From positions 1-35,539 of the forward strand of contig JACOUI010000230.1 of NCBI GenBank assembly GCA_016177915.1: 35,539 nt of DNA, in the 5' to 3' direction. The stretch comes from Planctomycetia bacterium (GTDB taxonomy: Bacteria; Planctomycetota; Planctomycetia; Pirellulales; S012-138). Both the position numbers and the translations under genes were made by a program. Under the pieces are notes generated by a model. It was not told where the DNA came from. It did not search any database and saw only the letters and a program-made list of their open reading frames with translations. This document shows, one piece after another, positions 22,759 through 31,440 of the stretch (positions are counted from its first letter, which is position 1; every line of letters starts with the position of its first letter).

Positions 22759-23835
22759 CTAGTCGCGCCGCTCCGCTTTGAAGAGCCACAGCAGCAGCGC
22801 GAGCGAAGGCGCAAGGACCGTCGCGCCGGCTCCCGCGATCCACACGACGAGCCAGAGCACGGAGTCGGGCGCCTTGGCGGAGACGACCGTGATCGCCGGC
22901 GGAACGAGGGCCGGGTACTGGCCTGCGACCCAACCGCACACGATGGCGCCCACCGCGACGATCGCGCCGAAGCTGGCGAGCGTGAAACGCCGTTTCCACG
23001 TCGCCCACAACGATAACCACGCCGAGCCGGCCGACAGCAACACCAGCGGCCAACTCCGCGACAGGAGGCCGCGCCACAGCGGCGGCGATTCGGCCGCGAC
23101 GAGAACAAGCCCCGCCACGGCCAGAGATCCCGCCCAATGACCCGTCAGAAGCGCCCGCCGCCGCCAGACGCGCACGAGAGGGTCCCCTCGAAGGTCGACG
23201 GGGGCATCACCGTGTTTCTCGGCCGCCGCCGTTTTCATGGCGGCCTCGCGCGTCAGGAAAACGGCCGAAACGAAGGCACACGCGGAGAGCGTGAAGACGC
23301 CTGTAAAGAACGAAAGCGGCGTGATCCAGCCTGTGACAAAGTTGCCGTAGAATTGACCGTCCTGCCCACAGGGCAATTTTCCCGATGCCACGGCACCCAC
23401 GGAGGCGCCCAGGAAAAAGGGCGCGGCCGTGGAGCCCAGAGCAAACAGCTTCTCCCAGGCCGACGGCTCATGGGCGCCTTTCGGCCTATCGGTCGAATCG
23501 CGCTGGGACGGGGTCGTCGGCCGCAGGACGAATCCGGCGCCGCGAAAGACGATTCCCGTAAGGCCCAACAGCAGCGGCGCCCACAAGGCCCGACAAACCG
23601 CGGCGAACGCCGCTGGAAACGCGGTCAGCAACAAAACCAGGGCGAAGATGAGCCAGACGTGGTTCGCTTCCCAGACGGGCTGGATCGCCCGGTGGAGCAT
23701 GCGCCGCTCGCGCTCGCGGCCCGGGAGCGCCGTGGCGAATTCCCAAATTCCTGCGCCGAAATCGGCGCCGCCAAAGACGGCGTACAATACCAGCGACGCC
23801 GTCAGAATTGCCAGGACCACGTCTTCAGGGGACAT
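22759..23835 (-). CDS. cydB: Cytochrome bd ubiquinol oxidase subunit II
   Basis: 358 residues with eight to nine membrane helices. LYAVFGGADFGAGIWEFATA near the N-terminus and ANHVWLIFALVLLLTAFPAA, AVCRALWAPLLLGLTGIVFR are the CydB signatures. It pairs with CydA to form a high-affinity quinol oxidase that works at low oxygen. It overlaps cydA by 11 bases, and AAGGA precedes its ATG. The 3' end is 17 bases from the convergent M50 gene with no clear terminator between. Confidence 0.96.
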   Translation of the reverse strand: MSPEDVVLAILTASLVLYAVFGGADFGAGIWEFATALPGRERERRMLHRAIQPVWEANHVWLIFALVLLLTAFPAAFAAVCRALWAPLLLGLTGIVFRGAGFVLRPTTPSQRDSTDRPKGAHEPSAWEKLFALGSTAAPFFLGASVGAVASGKLPCGQDGQFYGNFVTGWITPLSFFTGVFTLSACAFVSAVFLTREAAMKTAAAEKHGDAPVDLRGDPLVRVWRRRALLTGHWAGSLAVAGLVLVAAESPPLWRGLLSRSWPLVLLSAGSAWLSLWATWKRRFTLASFGAIVAVGAIVCGWVAGQYPALVPPAITVVSAKAPDSVLWLVVWIAGAGATVLAPSLALLLWLFKAERRD

Positions 23836-25255
23836 CGGACGCGTCCTTTGCCAGCGGCGCAGCAGCCAGGCGCCGCAAAACCACGATCGTCCCCACGGCC
23901 AGAATCGCGTAAATCGCGGCCGCCGCTGCCAGGACCCAACCCACGCCCGGCGCGCCGGTCGCGGCCGCGGCGGTGCGCATGTGGCCCTGCACGATCCACG
24001 GCTGGCGGCCCACTTCCGTCACGATCCACCCCGCCTCCAGTCCAAGCACGGAAAGCGGGCCGGCCGCGGCCACCACCCACAGCCAGGCCCGGCTCGTGCG
24101 CGCGGCGCGCCGCCAGGCACGCGGCACAAGTCCCCAGCCGGCAAGCGCCACCAGAAACATGCCTACCAGCACCATGACCTGAAAACTCACGTGCACGATG
24201 AGGACCGGCGGAGTGTCCTGGCGAGGAAATTCATCGAGCCCCCGGACGACGGCGTCCGTGTCCGCGTAGGCCAGCCACGACAGGCCGCCGGGAATCTCGA
24301 CGGCATAGCGCGTCACGCGCGCCTCGGCGTCCGGGACGCCCCCCAACCGTAACGGGGCGCCTGCTTGCGTCTGGAATTGCCCTTCCATGGCGGCCAACTT
24401 GACCGGCTGCGTCCGCGCAACGACCTGCGCCATCCAATGTCCGACACCCACCTGCACAGGGGCCAGGACACATCCCAGCACCAAACCCAGGCCCATGGCG
24501 CGCCGGCCGTAGGCCGTAGCTTTGCCACGCAATCGCGACAGCGCGTAGTACGACGCCACAAGAAAGCCCGTCACCAGGTACGCGGCCACGATCATGTGGA
24601 CCGTTTGCGCTCCGGTCGCGGGGTTGAGCATTGCCGCGATCGGGTCGGCGTCGGCAACGACGCCATTCTCAACGCGGAAGCCCTGCGGCACGTTCATCCA
24701 GGCGTTGGCCGCCACGACGAACCAGGCGGAGGCGACGCCGCCCAAGGCAATCGGCACGCCGGACCACCAATGGGCCCAAGGCCGCAGGCGGTCCCAGCCG
24801 TAGAAGTAGATTCCCGCGAAAATCGCCTCGAGGAAAAACGCAAAGGCCTCGAGTGTGAACGGCAGGCCGATCACGGAGCCGTAGCGACGGACGAATTCCG
24901 GCCAGAGCATCCCCAGCTCGAACGACAGCACGGTGCCCGACACCGCGCCGACGGCGAAGAGCACGGCAAACGCCTTGGACCACCGCCGGGCCAGGGTTTT
25001 CCAGAGTTCGTCGCGGCTGCGCAGATACCGCCACTCCGCCAGGAGGAGCAAGACGGGCAAACCCACGCCCAGGCTCGCAAAGACGATGTGAAACGCGAGC
25101 GTCAGGGCCATGAGCAGCCGTGCCGCCAGGACGCCGGAATCGCTGGCGACGCCGGCCTGGCCCACGACGATGGCCGACAGGTCGAAGGACGCACGGCAAA
25201 GGATCGCCAGCATGTCGAGGGTCGCCGCAAGCGTGGGGCAATTCATGCACGCCAT
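23825..25255 (-). CDS. cydA: Cytochrome bd ubiquinol oxidase subunit I
   Basis: Up to 476 residues. Heme ligands are in place: LAFHIVF (heme on the first helix) and TVHMIVAAYL (heme b558), with the proton/heme glutamates in LEAFAFFLEAIFAGIYFYGW and the diagnostic GWIVTEVGRQPWIVQG. The quinol-binding Q-loop is short, as in cyanide-insensitive type oxidases. The conserved part starts at about residue 45 (ARLLMALTLAFH), so the N-terminus as drawn has about 35 extra residues; starts at 25213 or later are possible and no ribosome-binding site decides. Part of a minus-strand series with GlsB-, PLDc_N- and BON-type genes upstream. Confidence 0.95.
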   Translation of the reverse strand: MACMNCPTLAATLDMLAILCRASFDLSAIVVGQAGVASDSGVLAARLLMALTLAFHIVFASLGVGLPVLLLLAEWRYLRSRDELWKTLARRWSKAFAVLFAVGAVSGTVLSFELGMLWPEFVRRYGSVIGLPFTLEAFAFFLEAIFAGIYFYGWDRLRPWAHWWSGVPIALGGVASAWFVVAANAWMNVPQGFRVENGVVADADPIAAMLNPATGAQTVHMIVAAYLVTGFLVASYYALSRLRGKATAYGRRAMGLGLVLGCVLAPVQVGVGHWMAQVVARTQPVKLAAMEGQFQTQAGAPLRLGGVPDAEARVTRYAVEIPGGLSWLAYADTDAVVRGLDEFPRQDTPPVLIVHVSFQVMVLVGMFLVALAGWGLVPRAWRRAARTSRAWLWVVAAAGPLSVLGLEAGWIVTEVGRQPWIVQGHMRTAAAATGAPGVGWVLAAAAAIYAILAVGTIVVLRRLAAAPLAKDASDVP

Positions 25256-25298
25256 CGGCGCGCCATTGTCCGCGTCTTCCGCTGGACTGGCAACAAGA

Positions 25299-25589
25299 CT
25301 AGAGCGGTTCCGGCGGCCGGCGTCGCGCCGTCAGCAGGCTGAGCACCGCCACAAAGAGAGCTGCGCCGATCACCGACCAGATGATCGGGAACGAGCGCCC
25401 GCCGATGCTGACGGGCAGCAGCTCCGGCAGGCCCAAAAGACCCGCGAGCCATAGCCCCAGGAGCGCCCCGATAAACCCCAGCACGATCGACACCAGACAG
25501 CCGCCGTGCGAGTAGCCGGCGATCGCCTGGCCGAGGGATCCGCAGATCCCGGCGACAAGCAAGAGCAAAAGGAATTCCAGTATCGTCAT
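25299..25589 (-). CDS. GlsB/YeaQ/YmgE-type small membrane protein
   Basis: 96 residues, three membrane helices: MTILEFLLLLLVAGICGSLG, CLVSIVLGFIGALLGLWLAG, then FPIIWSVIGAALFVAVLSLL. The glycine pattern G-x-L-x-G-x-x-G-x-x-L-G belongs to the transglycosylase-associated family, stress-induced inner-membrane proteins of unknown action. GAGG precedes the ATG. It lies 43 bases before cydA. Confidence 0.85.
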   Translation of the reverse strand: MTILEFLLLLLVAGICGSLGQAIAGYSHGGCLVSIVLGFIGALLGLWLAGLLGLPELLPVSIGGRSFPIIWSVIGAALFVAVLSLLTARRRPPEPL

Positions 25590-25610
25590 CGGCAGCCTCG
25601 ATCGAGCACT

Positions 25611-25814
25611 TCAAACCAGCTTGGCGTCGGACGGCCGCCGGCCAATCAGCAGGTACAAAACGAGGCCGACGACCGGCAGCAAAAGGATGATGACAACCCA
25701 GAGGATCTTCCGTTCGACCGGCGAGCGGCCCATCAGCACGCTCAGGATGGCCCACAGGTCGAAGATGAGAATGACGGCCCCGAGGAGCGAGGAGGTCATC
25801 ATGGAGTAGTGCAT
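25611..25814 (-). CDS. PLDc_N-type small membrane protein
   Basis: 67 residues: two helices, SSLLGAVILIFDLWAILSVL and ERKILWVVIILLLPVVGLVL, ending YLLIGRRP. This is the phospholipase-D nuclease N-terminal module, found alone as a small membrane protein. Its ATG lies within the last codons of the upstream BON gene (16-base overlap), so translation is probably coupled. Confidence 0.85.
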   Translation of the reverse strand: MHYSMMTSSLLGAVILIFDLWAILSVLMGRSPVERKILWVVIILLLPVVGLVLYLLIGRRPSDAKLV

Positions 25815-26149
25815 ACGGGCGCCTTTGCCGGGATTCCTTGCTCGGTGGGGCTCGCACGGGGGGTTTGCACTGCGCCGAAGGCCAGTGGCCGCGCCGACGC
25901 AGGCGTCTCGACGTTGTCCACGAGCCGCACCACGCCTGGGACGTGGCGAACGCAATTCAGGCAGTCTTCCTTCGTCCGTGCCGAGGGCAACGATCCGCTG
26001 ACGACGGCGACGCCGCCTGCGATCTGGACCTCGATGTTCTGCAGGATGTTGCGCGGCAATTTCCGGGCGGCCGACGCGCGGCTGCCCAGAAAGTTCACGA
26101 CGCGCCGGCGCAAATCGTCGTCGCTGGTCTGGAGGAGGGTGGGGTACAT
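25799..26149 (-). CDS. BON-domain protein
   Basis: 116 residues starting MYPTLLQTSDDDLRRRVVNF. The BON core is NIEVQIAGGVAVVSGSLPSA, CLNCVRHVPGVVRLVDNVET. The ~30-residue tail is proline/alanine-rich. BON domains bind phospholipid or peptidoglycan in osmotic-shock proteins, but no signal peptide is visible here, so a cytoplasmic role is likely. It overlaps the PLDc_N gene by 16 bases. Confidence 0.8.
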   Translation of the reverse strand: MYPTLLQTSDDDLRRRVVNFLGSRASAARKLPRNILQNIEVQIAGGVAVVSGSLPSARTKEDCLNCVRHVPGVVRLVDNVETPASARPLAFGAVQTPRASPTEQGIPAKAPVCTTP

Positions 26150-26319
26150 CGTTATCGAGCCGCGGGCGCCGTTTTTTTCGTGTCCGTGCGTGCCGTTCAA
26201 AGTGCCGAAGAAAGGCGGCGCCCGGGCTTCTTCCGCACACCTTGGTGTCGACAGAAGCGAGCCCAGGGCGCCCCAGGTTTCCCATTGGACGTCGTTCCGC
26301 AAGGGCGGCCTTCCAGACG

Positions 26320-26640
26320 TCACTTGGGCGGTTCCGCCTTGGAGGTGGCGGCGATCTGCACGGCCTGTTCCTTGCCGTCGATCGCCTTGTCCACGGTCAC
26401 CTTGACGGTGAAGCCGGCCTTGAGGTCTTCCAGCTTGCAGGCCTTGCCGTCGCAGGAAATGCGGGCCGTGGGGGACACGGTGTGCGTGGCCTGGTTCTTG
26501 CCCTCCTTGTCGGTCATCGTGAGCTTGCCGTTGGCGGCCGTCACGACTTTCCCCTCGTGCGTCGCCGCCGCCATGGCGGGCTGGGCGACGAACAGCGCCA
26601 GAACCACGGCCGCCAGAATCACAGGCAACCACCGACTCAT
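26320..26640 (-). CDS. Small exported beta-rich protein (106 aa), paralogue of 19696-20013
   Basis: Signal peptide at about 1-24 (MSRWLPVILAAVVLALFVAQ, cleaved after AMA). The mature part reads HEGKVVTAANGKLTMTDKEG, ARISCDGKACKLEDLKAGFT, VKVTVDKAIDGKEQAVQI. It shares the GKV / ARI-x-x-DG / L-x-DL-x-x-G / V-x-VT pattern with the other small secreted protein, plus two cysteines (SCDGKAC) that could form a disulphide. GGAG lies about eight bases upstream. Probably first in the unit leading to cydAB, though a 170-base gap follows. Confidence 0.8.
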   Translation of the reverse strand: MSRWLPVILAAVVLALFVAQPAMAAATHEGKVVTAANGKLTMTDKEGKNQATHTVSPTARISCDGKACKLEDLKAGFTVKVTVDKAIDGKEQAVQIAATSKAEPPK

Positions 26641-26762
26641 ACATTTCTCCTTTCGTGGCATCGAAACACTTCCCAAAAAGAGAGCGCGCAGGTGATCGCA
26701 ATCTGCCGCTGCGATTGTCGCCGCGAACTCTCGTTTCACGCCGATGAGGTGGATCCCTGATC

Positions 26763-26777
26763 GCAAACGGAATGCCG
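26763..26777 (-). promoter_or_regulatory. Sigma54-type promoter for the secreted protein and cyd unit
   Basis: The minus strand reads CGGCATT-N4-TTGC with GG-N10-GC spacing. The predicted start is near 26751, a leader of about 111 nt. Confidence 0.65.
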
Positions 26778-26822
26778 GTCCGGCGGAGCAAGAGCCGTGA
26801 ATGGGTTGCCAGCACGTTGCGG

Positions 26823-26871
26823 GACGCAAATGCCTGCTCGCGCGGGGCTTATGCCGGCCACCATTTGCGTC
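26823..26871. promoter_or_regulatory. Perfect 10-bp inverted repeat upstream of a sigma54-type promoter
   Basis: GACGCAAATG (26823-26832) and CATTTGCGTC (26862-26871) are exact inverted copies 29 bases apart. They lie 46-95 bases upstream of the -24 box, the place for an activator enhancer. The gap 26641-26961 holds nothing else recognisable. Confidence 0.5.
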
Positions 26872-26961
26872 GGCGGCGAGGCATCCCGGGGAGACTTGGC
26901 GTGCCGCCGACCGCCTTGGAGAGGGCTTGGTCGGCCGAGATGCAGCATGGACAACGACCGG

Positions 26962-29900
26962 TCAATGGGCCGTGCCGCCGCCGCCGACCGACTGTGGCCG
27001 ATAGGGTGCCAGGGCGTCGCGGAGCCGTTGGATTTCCTGTCGCAGAGTGGCCAGGGCCGCGTCGGCGCCAGCCAGCGTGCCGGTTCGGGCCAGCTCTTCA
27101 AGCCGCAATCCAGCCGCGGCGGCCGCCTCGGCCTGGAAGCCGGCCGCCAGACCCTTGAGCGTATGTGCCGCGCGCTGGATCTGTTCGGGATTGCCATTCC
27201 GGATTCCCTCGTCGGCTTGGCCGAGCAGCCCCGGGGCGTCGTCCTCAAAAAACCCGACCAACTCGGAAAACAATCGTTCGTCGCCCGCCAGCCGTTTCAG
27301 GGCAGCCTGGCGATTCATGACCGAGCGTGTACCGTCGCATTCTGCTGGTTGCGAGCGGCGCTTCGTCTGCCGCGCCATCGGTTGCCTGGCAGACCCGCTT
27401 TCGCTGCCGTTGCCTTCATGGCCGCGCGCGGCGGGCGGCGCGAACCGCTCGACGACGGAGATGAGTTCTGCGGCGTCCACGGGCTTGGAGAGGTAAGCAT
27501 CCATGCCGGCGTCGAGGCATTTTTCGCGGTCGCCGCGCATGGCGTGCGCGGTCATAGCAACAATGGGGACGCGGGCCTTGGCCGGCGGCCGCAGATTGCG
27601 GATCGCGGACGTCGCTTGGAAGCCGTCGGCGGCGGGCATTTGCACGTCCATCAGCACGACATCAAAATCGCACTGGGCGGCCATCTCGACGGCCTCACGG
27701 CCGTTGCGCGCGATCTGGACCCTGTGTCCGCGCTTCGTCAGGATCGCCGTGACGACCTTTTGGTTCGCGGGGGTGTCTTCCGCCAGGAGCACGTTCAAGG
27801 TGCGACGCGGCGCTGCCGATGGACGATCGGAGGCGCTGGGCGTCGGCGGCCCGCCAAGGGCCGCGACGACGGCGGCGAGCAGCGCCGATTCCGAGATCGG
27901 TTTTTCCAGGTAGCCGGCGATCAAAAGTTCCGCCGCCCGCCGTTGGAGCGTCGCGCGGTCCGCCAGCGAGAGCATGAGAACGATGGCAACCTGCGACGGG
28001 ACTTCCCGGCGGATTTGTTCGACCAGAGCCAGGCCGTCAGTCCCGGGCATACGGGCGTCGACCAGCAGGAGCGAAAAGCGCCGGCCTTGCGCGGCAGCCT
28101 CCTTGAGAAGCGCGATGGCGGAGGGCGCATCCCGGGCGACGGACGGCTCGAATTCCCAGTGGGAGAGCAGGTCTGCAAGCATTTGGCGGCCGGTGGCGTT
28201 GTCGTCGACGACGAGAACGCGGGCGCCCCGCAACCGGGCGAGGGCCACGGGCGCCGGTTCCCGCGCGTCCCTTTCGCCCTCCTGGACGTGGAACTGCGCC
28301 GTGCAATGCAGGCGGCTGCCGCGTCCCGGCTCGCTTTCGACCCAGACGCGCCCGCCCATCCTGCCGATCAGTTGACAGCAAATGGCCAGCCCCAGGCCGG
28401 CGCCCGTGTGCTCGCGCGTCGAAGATGCGTCGACCTGCGTAAAGGGCTCGAAGATGCGCTGTTGATCTTTGGGGTCGATTCCGATGCCGGTGTCGGTGAC
28501 CGTGAAGTGGAGCAGGATTTCGTGATGCGCGACGCGGTCGCCCTTCTCAGCAAACGCGGGGCCGTCGGCGACCGACACGTCGACCACCACTTCGCCCTGT
28601 TCCGTGAATTTGATGGCGTTGCCCGCGAGATTCAGGATCACCTGCTGGAGCCGGCGGCCGTCGCCGATCACCCGGTCCGGCACATCGCGTCCGACGCGGC
28701 CGACCAGCTCCAGTCCCTTGTCATGCGCCGCGACGGAGAGCGTCCGAAGGGATTCGTCCAGCACCTGCCGCAGGGAAAACGGCGCGGATTCCAGCTCGAA
28801 TCGCCCGGCCTCGATCCGCGAGAAATCGAGCAGGTCGTTGAGGAGCGACATGAGCGTCGCGGCCGAATCGCGGGCGGTTTGCAGGCAGTCGCGCAACGCC
28901 GGGGGCACGTCCTCCGCCAGCGCCACTTGCAGCATTCCGATGACGGCGTTCATCGGCGTGCGGACTTCGTGGCTGACGTTGGCGAGAAACTCGCTTTTGG
29001 CGCGGCTGCCGACTTCAGCCGCCTCCTTGGCCTTGCGCAATTCCTCTTCGGCGCGTTTCCGGCCGATGCCGTCGGCGACGGCGGCCGCCAGCGGACCCAG
29101 CTCATCCAGCACGCTCGAGGGCAACGGCTGGCGCGCGTAGATCGCCAGCACGCCCAACAACCGTCCCTCCGTGCCGGAATCCGGGGACAGGAGCGGGTAG
29201 CCGGCGAACGCCGCGACCCCCTCGCTGCGCGCCCATTCACGGTTCCCGATCTGAGGATCGTCGAGGACGGCGTGCGAAACAAGAGGCTGGCGCCGACCCG
29301 CCACGAGGCCGATCTCCGACTCGCCCACGCGGATGCGGCTGTGCGAACCGTGCACGTGCGTCAGTTTCCCGGCACTGGCTTGCAACTCGAGCTGGTCACC
29401 GGATTCGTCGATCGTCCAGATTCGGGCACAGACGGCGTCGAGGTGCCAAACGAGAACGTCGGCACACTGCTGCAGGACAGCGTGCAGGTCTTCGCCCGCC
29501 GCCAGCGCGCTGTTCATGTCGGCGCGCAGCGCGGCCAGCCGTGCCTGTTCTCCCAGGGCATCCTGCGCGCGGCGGCGCTCGATCACGCGCCCCAACTGAT
29601 CGCCGACGCTGCGCACCAACTGCAGCAGCTCCGGGTCGGGGGTCATCTCCTGCGGGGAGAAGAACTCCATTACTGCCACGACCTCGGCGCCGATTTTGAC
29701 GCCGATCTTGACGGGGAACCCAAACGCCCCTTTGACCCCCAATTCGGCGTTCCGCTTCGCCCGCGGGAAATTGTCGTCCCGGTTTACGTTCACGATCCAA
29801 GCGGGCTCGCCGGATTGCCAGATGCGGCCGGGAAGGCCCGTCCCGCAAACAAACGACGTTTGCTCCGACACCTCCCGGAGCGTGGAATACACGTCCGGAT

Positions 29901-30807
29901 CGTCGAGGTGCCAGATCCTCGAGGAGACGAGGCGTTGGCCGCCGTCGTCCGGGAGGTAAATATGCCCGACGGGCCAGGAGGTGATCTCGCACACGATGTC
30001 CAGGCAGCTTTGAAGCGCCTGCTCGTAGGAGATGGTGGCGGCCGAAAGAGCGGTCGCCTGTTGGAGCAGCCGAGCGATCTGGGTCTGCCGCGCCAGGCTC
30101 TGCTCCATTTGCTTACGGAGGCTGATGTCGCGAATGAAGCCGGTGAAGCAGGGGGGCCCGTCCGTCGGAATGCGCGTGATCACGAGCTCGATGGGGAACT
30201 CCGATCCGTCGGCCCGGAGCGCGGGCATTTCGACCGCCCTCCCCAAAAGCGTCCCGCGCCCACCGCCGCGGCAGCGGCGCAGGCCGCCGCGGTGTTCATC
30301 GCGGAGCCGCAGCGGGACGATCAGCTCCGCCAGGTCTTTTCCGACCGCGTCGCTGCGCTCGTGGCCGAAGATGCGCTCGGCGGCAGGATTGAACTCGATG
30401 ATTTTGCCTCGCAGATCGATGGCGATAATGCCGTCGGTCGCCGCCTTCATGACGGCGGCGTTCCGCCATTCCGACTGCCGGAGCGCCCCGCCGAGGACGC
30501 TCACCAGGACCCCCTCCCCCACGAACAACAGGAGCTTGCAATTGTCGGCGGCGGTATGTCCGAAGAAGGAGCGCGGCGGCGCCAGAAAGAAATACCCGAT
30601 CACGGCGGCCGCGGCGAGCGTGGCGGCAATCCCCGGTCCGCGCCCGCCGGCCCAGGCGCTGATCGTTACGGCCCCGAAGAAGAACAAGTAGGGCGCCAAC
30701 CGCAGATCCCAGGAGGCGTAGAGCGCCACAGTCATCAAGAGCGCGACGCCCACGCACAACGCAGCCAGGCCGTAATGCCACGCTTCTCGTCGCCAAGGAT
30801 TCCCCAT
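26962..30807 (-). CDS. Hybrid sensor histidine kinase with PAS, two GAF, two REC and Hpt domains
   Basis: 1281 residues. Order: KdpD-like membrane region (about 10-110), PAS (118-235), GAF (250-410), GAF (430-580), HisKA with SHEVRTPMN (His613), HATPase_c (N box near 730, DTGIGID 772, GAGLGLA 802), receiver 1 (863-985, Asp917), receiver 2 (1004-1120, Asp1054) and Hpt with AAHTLKGLA (His1215). A complete internal phosphorelay is therefore present, and a signal could leave through Hpt to a separate response regulator, plausibly the sigma54 activator 1.5 kb away. The sensed signal is unknown; GAF and PAS domains often bind heme, flavin or small ligands. The start is the ATG of MGNPWRREAW with GGGAG six bases upstream. 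Confidence 0.95.
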   Translation of the reverse strand: MGNPWRREAWHYGLAALCVGVALLMTVALYASWDLRLAPYLFFFGAVTISAWAGGRGPGIAATLAAAAVIGYFFLAPPRSFFGHTAADNCKLLLFVGEGVLVSVLGGALRQSEWRNAAVMKAATDGIIAIDLRGKIIEFNPAAERIFGHERSDAVGKDLAELIVPLRLRDEHRGGLRRCRGGGRGTLLGRAVEMPALRADGSEFPIELVITRIPTDGPPCFTGFIRDISLRKQMEQSLARQTQIARLLQQATALSAATISYEQALQSCLDIVCEITSWPVGHIYLPDDGGQRLVSSRIWHLDDPDVYSTLREVSEQTSFVCGTGLPGRIWQSGEPAWIVNVNRDDNFPRAKRNAELGVKGAFGFPVKIGVKIGAEVVAVMEFFSPQEMTPDPELLQLVRSVGDQLGRVIERRRAQDALGEQARLAALRADMNSALAAGEDLHAVLQQCADVLVWHLDAVCARIWTIDESGDQLELQASAGKLTHVHGSHSRIRVGESEIGLVAGRRQPLVSHAVLDDPQIGNREWARSEGVAAFAGYPLLSPDSGTEGRLLGVLAIYARQPLPSSVLDELGPLAAAVADGIGRKRAEEELRKAKEAAEVGSRAKSEFLANVSHEVRTPMNAVIGMLQVALAEDVPPALRDCLQTARDSAATLMSLLNDLLDFSRIEAGRFELESAPFSLRQVLDESLRTLSVAAHDKGLELVGRVGRDVPDRVIGDGRRLQQVILNLAGNAIKFTEQGEVVVDVSVADGPAFAEKGDRVAHHEILLHFTVTDTGIGIDPKDQQRIFEPFTQVDASSTREHTGAGLGLAICCQLIGRMGGRVWVESEPGRGSRLHCTAQFHVQEGERDAREPAPVALARLRGARVLVVDDNATGRQMLADLLSHWEFEPSVARDAPSAIALLKEAAAQGRRFSLLLVDARMPGTDGLALVEQIRREVPSQVAIVLMLSLADRATLQRRAAELLIAGYLEKPISESALLAAVVAALGGPPTPSASDRPSAAPRRTLNVLLAEDTPANQKVVTAILTKRGHRVQIARNGREAVEMAAQCDFDVVLMDVQMPAADGFQATSAIRNLRPPAKARVPIVAMTAHAMRGDREKCLDAGMDAYLSKPVDAAELISVVERFAPPAARGHEGNGSESGSARQPMARQTKRRSQPAECDGTRSVMNRQAALKRLAGDERLFSELVGFFEDDAPGLLGQADEGIRNGNPEQIQRAAHTLKGLAAGFQAEAAAAAGLRLEELARTGTLAGADAALATLRQEIQRLRDALAPYRPQSVGGGGTAH

Positions 30808-30912
30808 CTGGAACTCCCAAGAAAGGCAAACGCCGACGCTGGCTTGAGTCGGCACGCATTCATCCTGCGCTCGATGTCGGCGATGGCGCGTCATCCGGCC
30901 GCGGCGCGCGGC

Positions 30913-30962
30913 GACAGCTCAGGCGAGCGAACAGAGTTACCGGCCCGCTCGCCTGAGCTGTC
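30913..30962. repeat. Perfect 17-bp inverted repeat upstream of the sensor kinase
   Basis: GACAGCTCAGGCGAGCG (30913-30929) and its exact reverse complement (30946-30962) flank a 16-base loop. There is no T-run, so it is not a typical terminator. It sits in the 303-base gap 30808-31110, about 100 bases before the kinase start; otherwise I see nothing in that gap. Confidence 0.85.
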
Positions 30963-31110
30963 TGCCTCGTCGCACGGCACCGCTGAAACTGCCTGCGCCG
31001 GCCGGTATGGCTGCGGTTCTTCCTTTCGTCCTGTCGGGCGCCGGAAACGGGGCCGCCCTGCCCCCCCACTCCGTCGTTGCGTCCCGCGTTTCCGGCCGCT
31101 CCGGCTTTGG

Positions 31111-31359
31111 TCAGTTCGGCGGCGGCGCCTCGACGGGCGGCTCCGCCGTCGCATCGGGCTTGTCCGTCGACACCTTGGTCTTGTCGATCAACTCCTTGCC
31201 CTTGTCGATCGCCTTTTGCGTATCCTGCTTGACCTCGTTGGTGTCGATCGTCATCGAGGCTTTGCCGCTGGTATTGGAGAAGTTCAACCACCCCGCCCAG
31301 ACGGCGAGCGCCCCGACGATAACGAGGCCAAAGATCCAGCAGAGGGTGCTCTTTCTCAT
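31111..31359 (-). CDS. Small membrane-anchored protein (82 aa)
   Basis: One N-terminal membrane helix (LCWIFGLVIVGALAVWAGWL) and a hydrophilic outer part with a beta segment (ASMTIDTNEVKQD), a lysine-rich helix (TQKAIDKGKELIDKTKV) and a proline-rich end (EPPVEAPPPN). No named family recognised. AGGAG is about eight bases before the ATG. It follows a 15-bp tandem repeat tract and another small membrane gene on the same strand. Confidence 0.7.
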   Translation of the reverse strand: MRKSTLCWIFGLVIVGALAVWAGWLNFSNTSGKASMTIDTNEVKQDTQKAIDKGKELIDKTKVSTDKPDATAEPPVEAPPPN

Positions 31360-31380
31360 GGCATTCTCTCCTGTGCTTTG

Positions 31381-31440
31381 TTCACCGGGTTTTTGTTCAC
31401 CGGGTTTTTGTTCACCGGGTTTTTGTTTACTGGGTTACCG
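31381..31440. repeat. 15-bp tandem repeat, four units
   Basis: TTCACCGGGTTTTTG is repeated three times exactly (31381-31425) and a fourth time with changes (31426-31440). It lies between two small membrane genes and overlaps the stop codon of the one at 31435. A likely site of slippage and strain variation. Confidence 0.9.
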
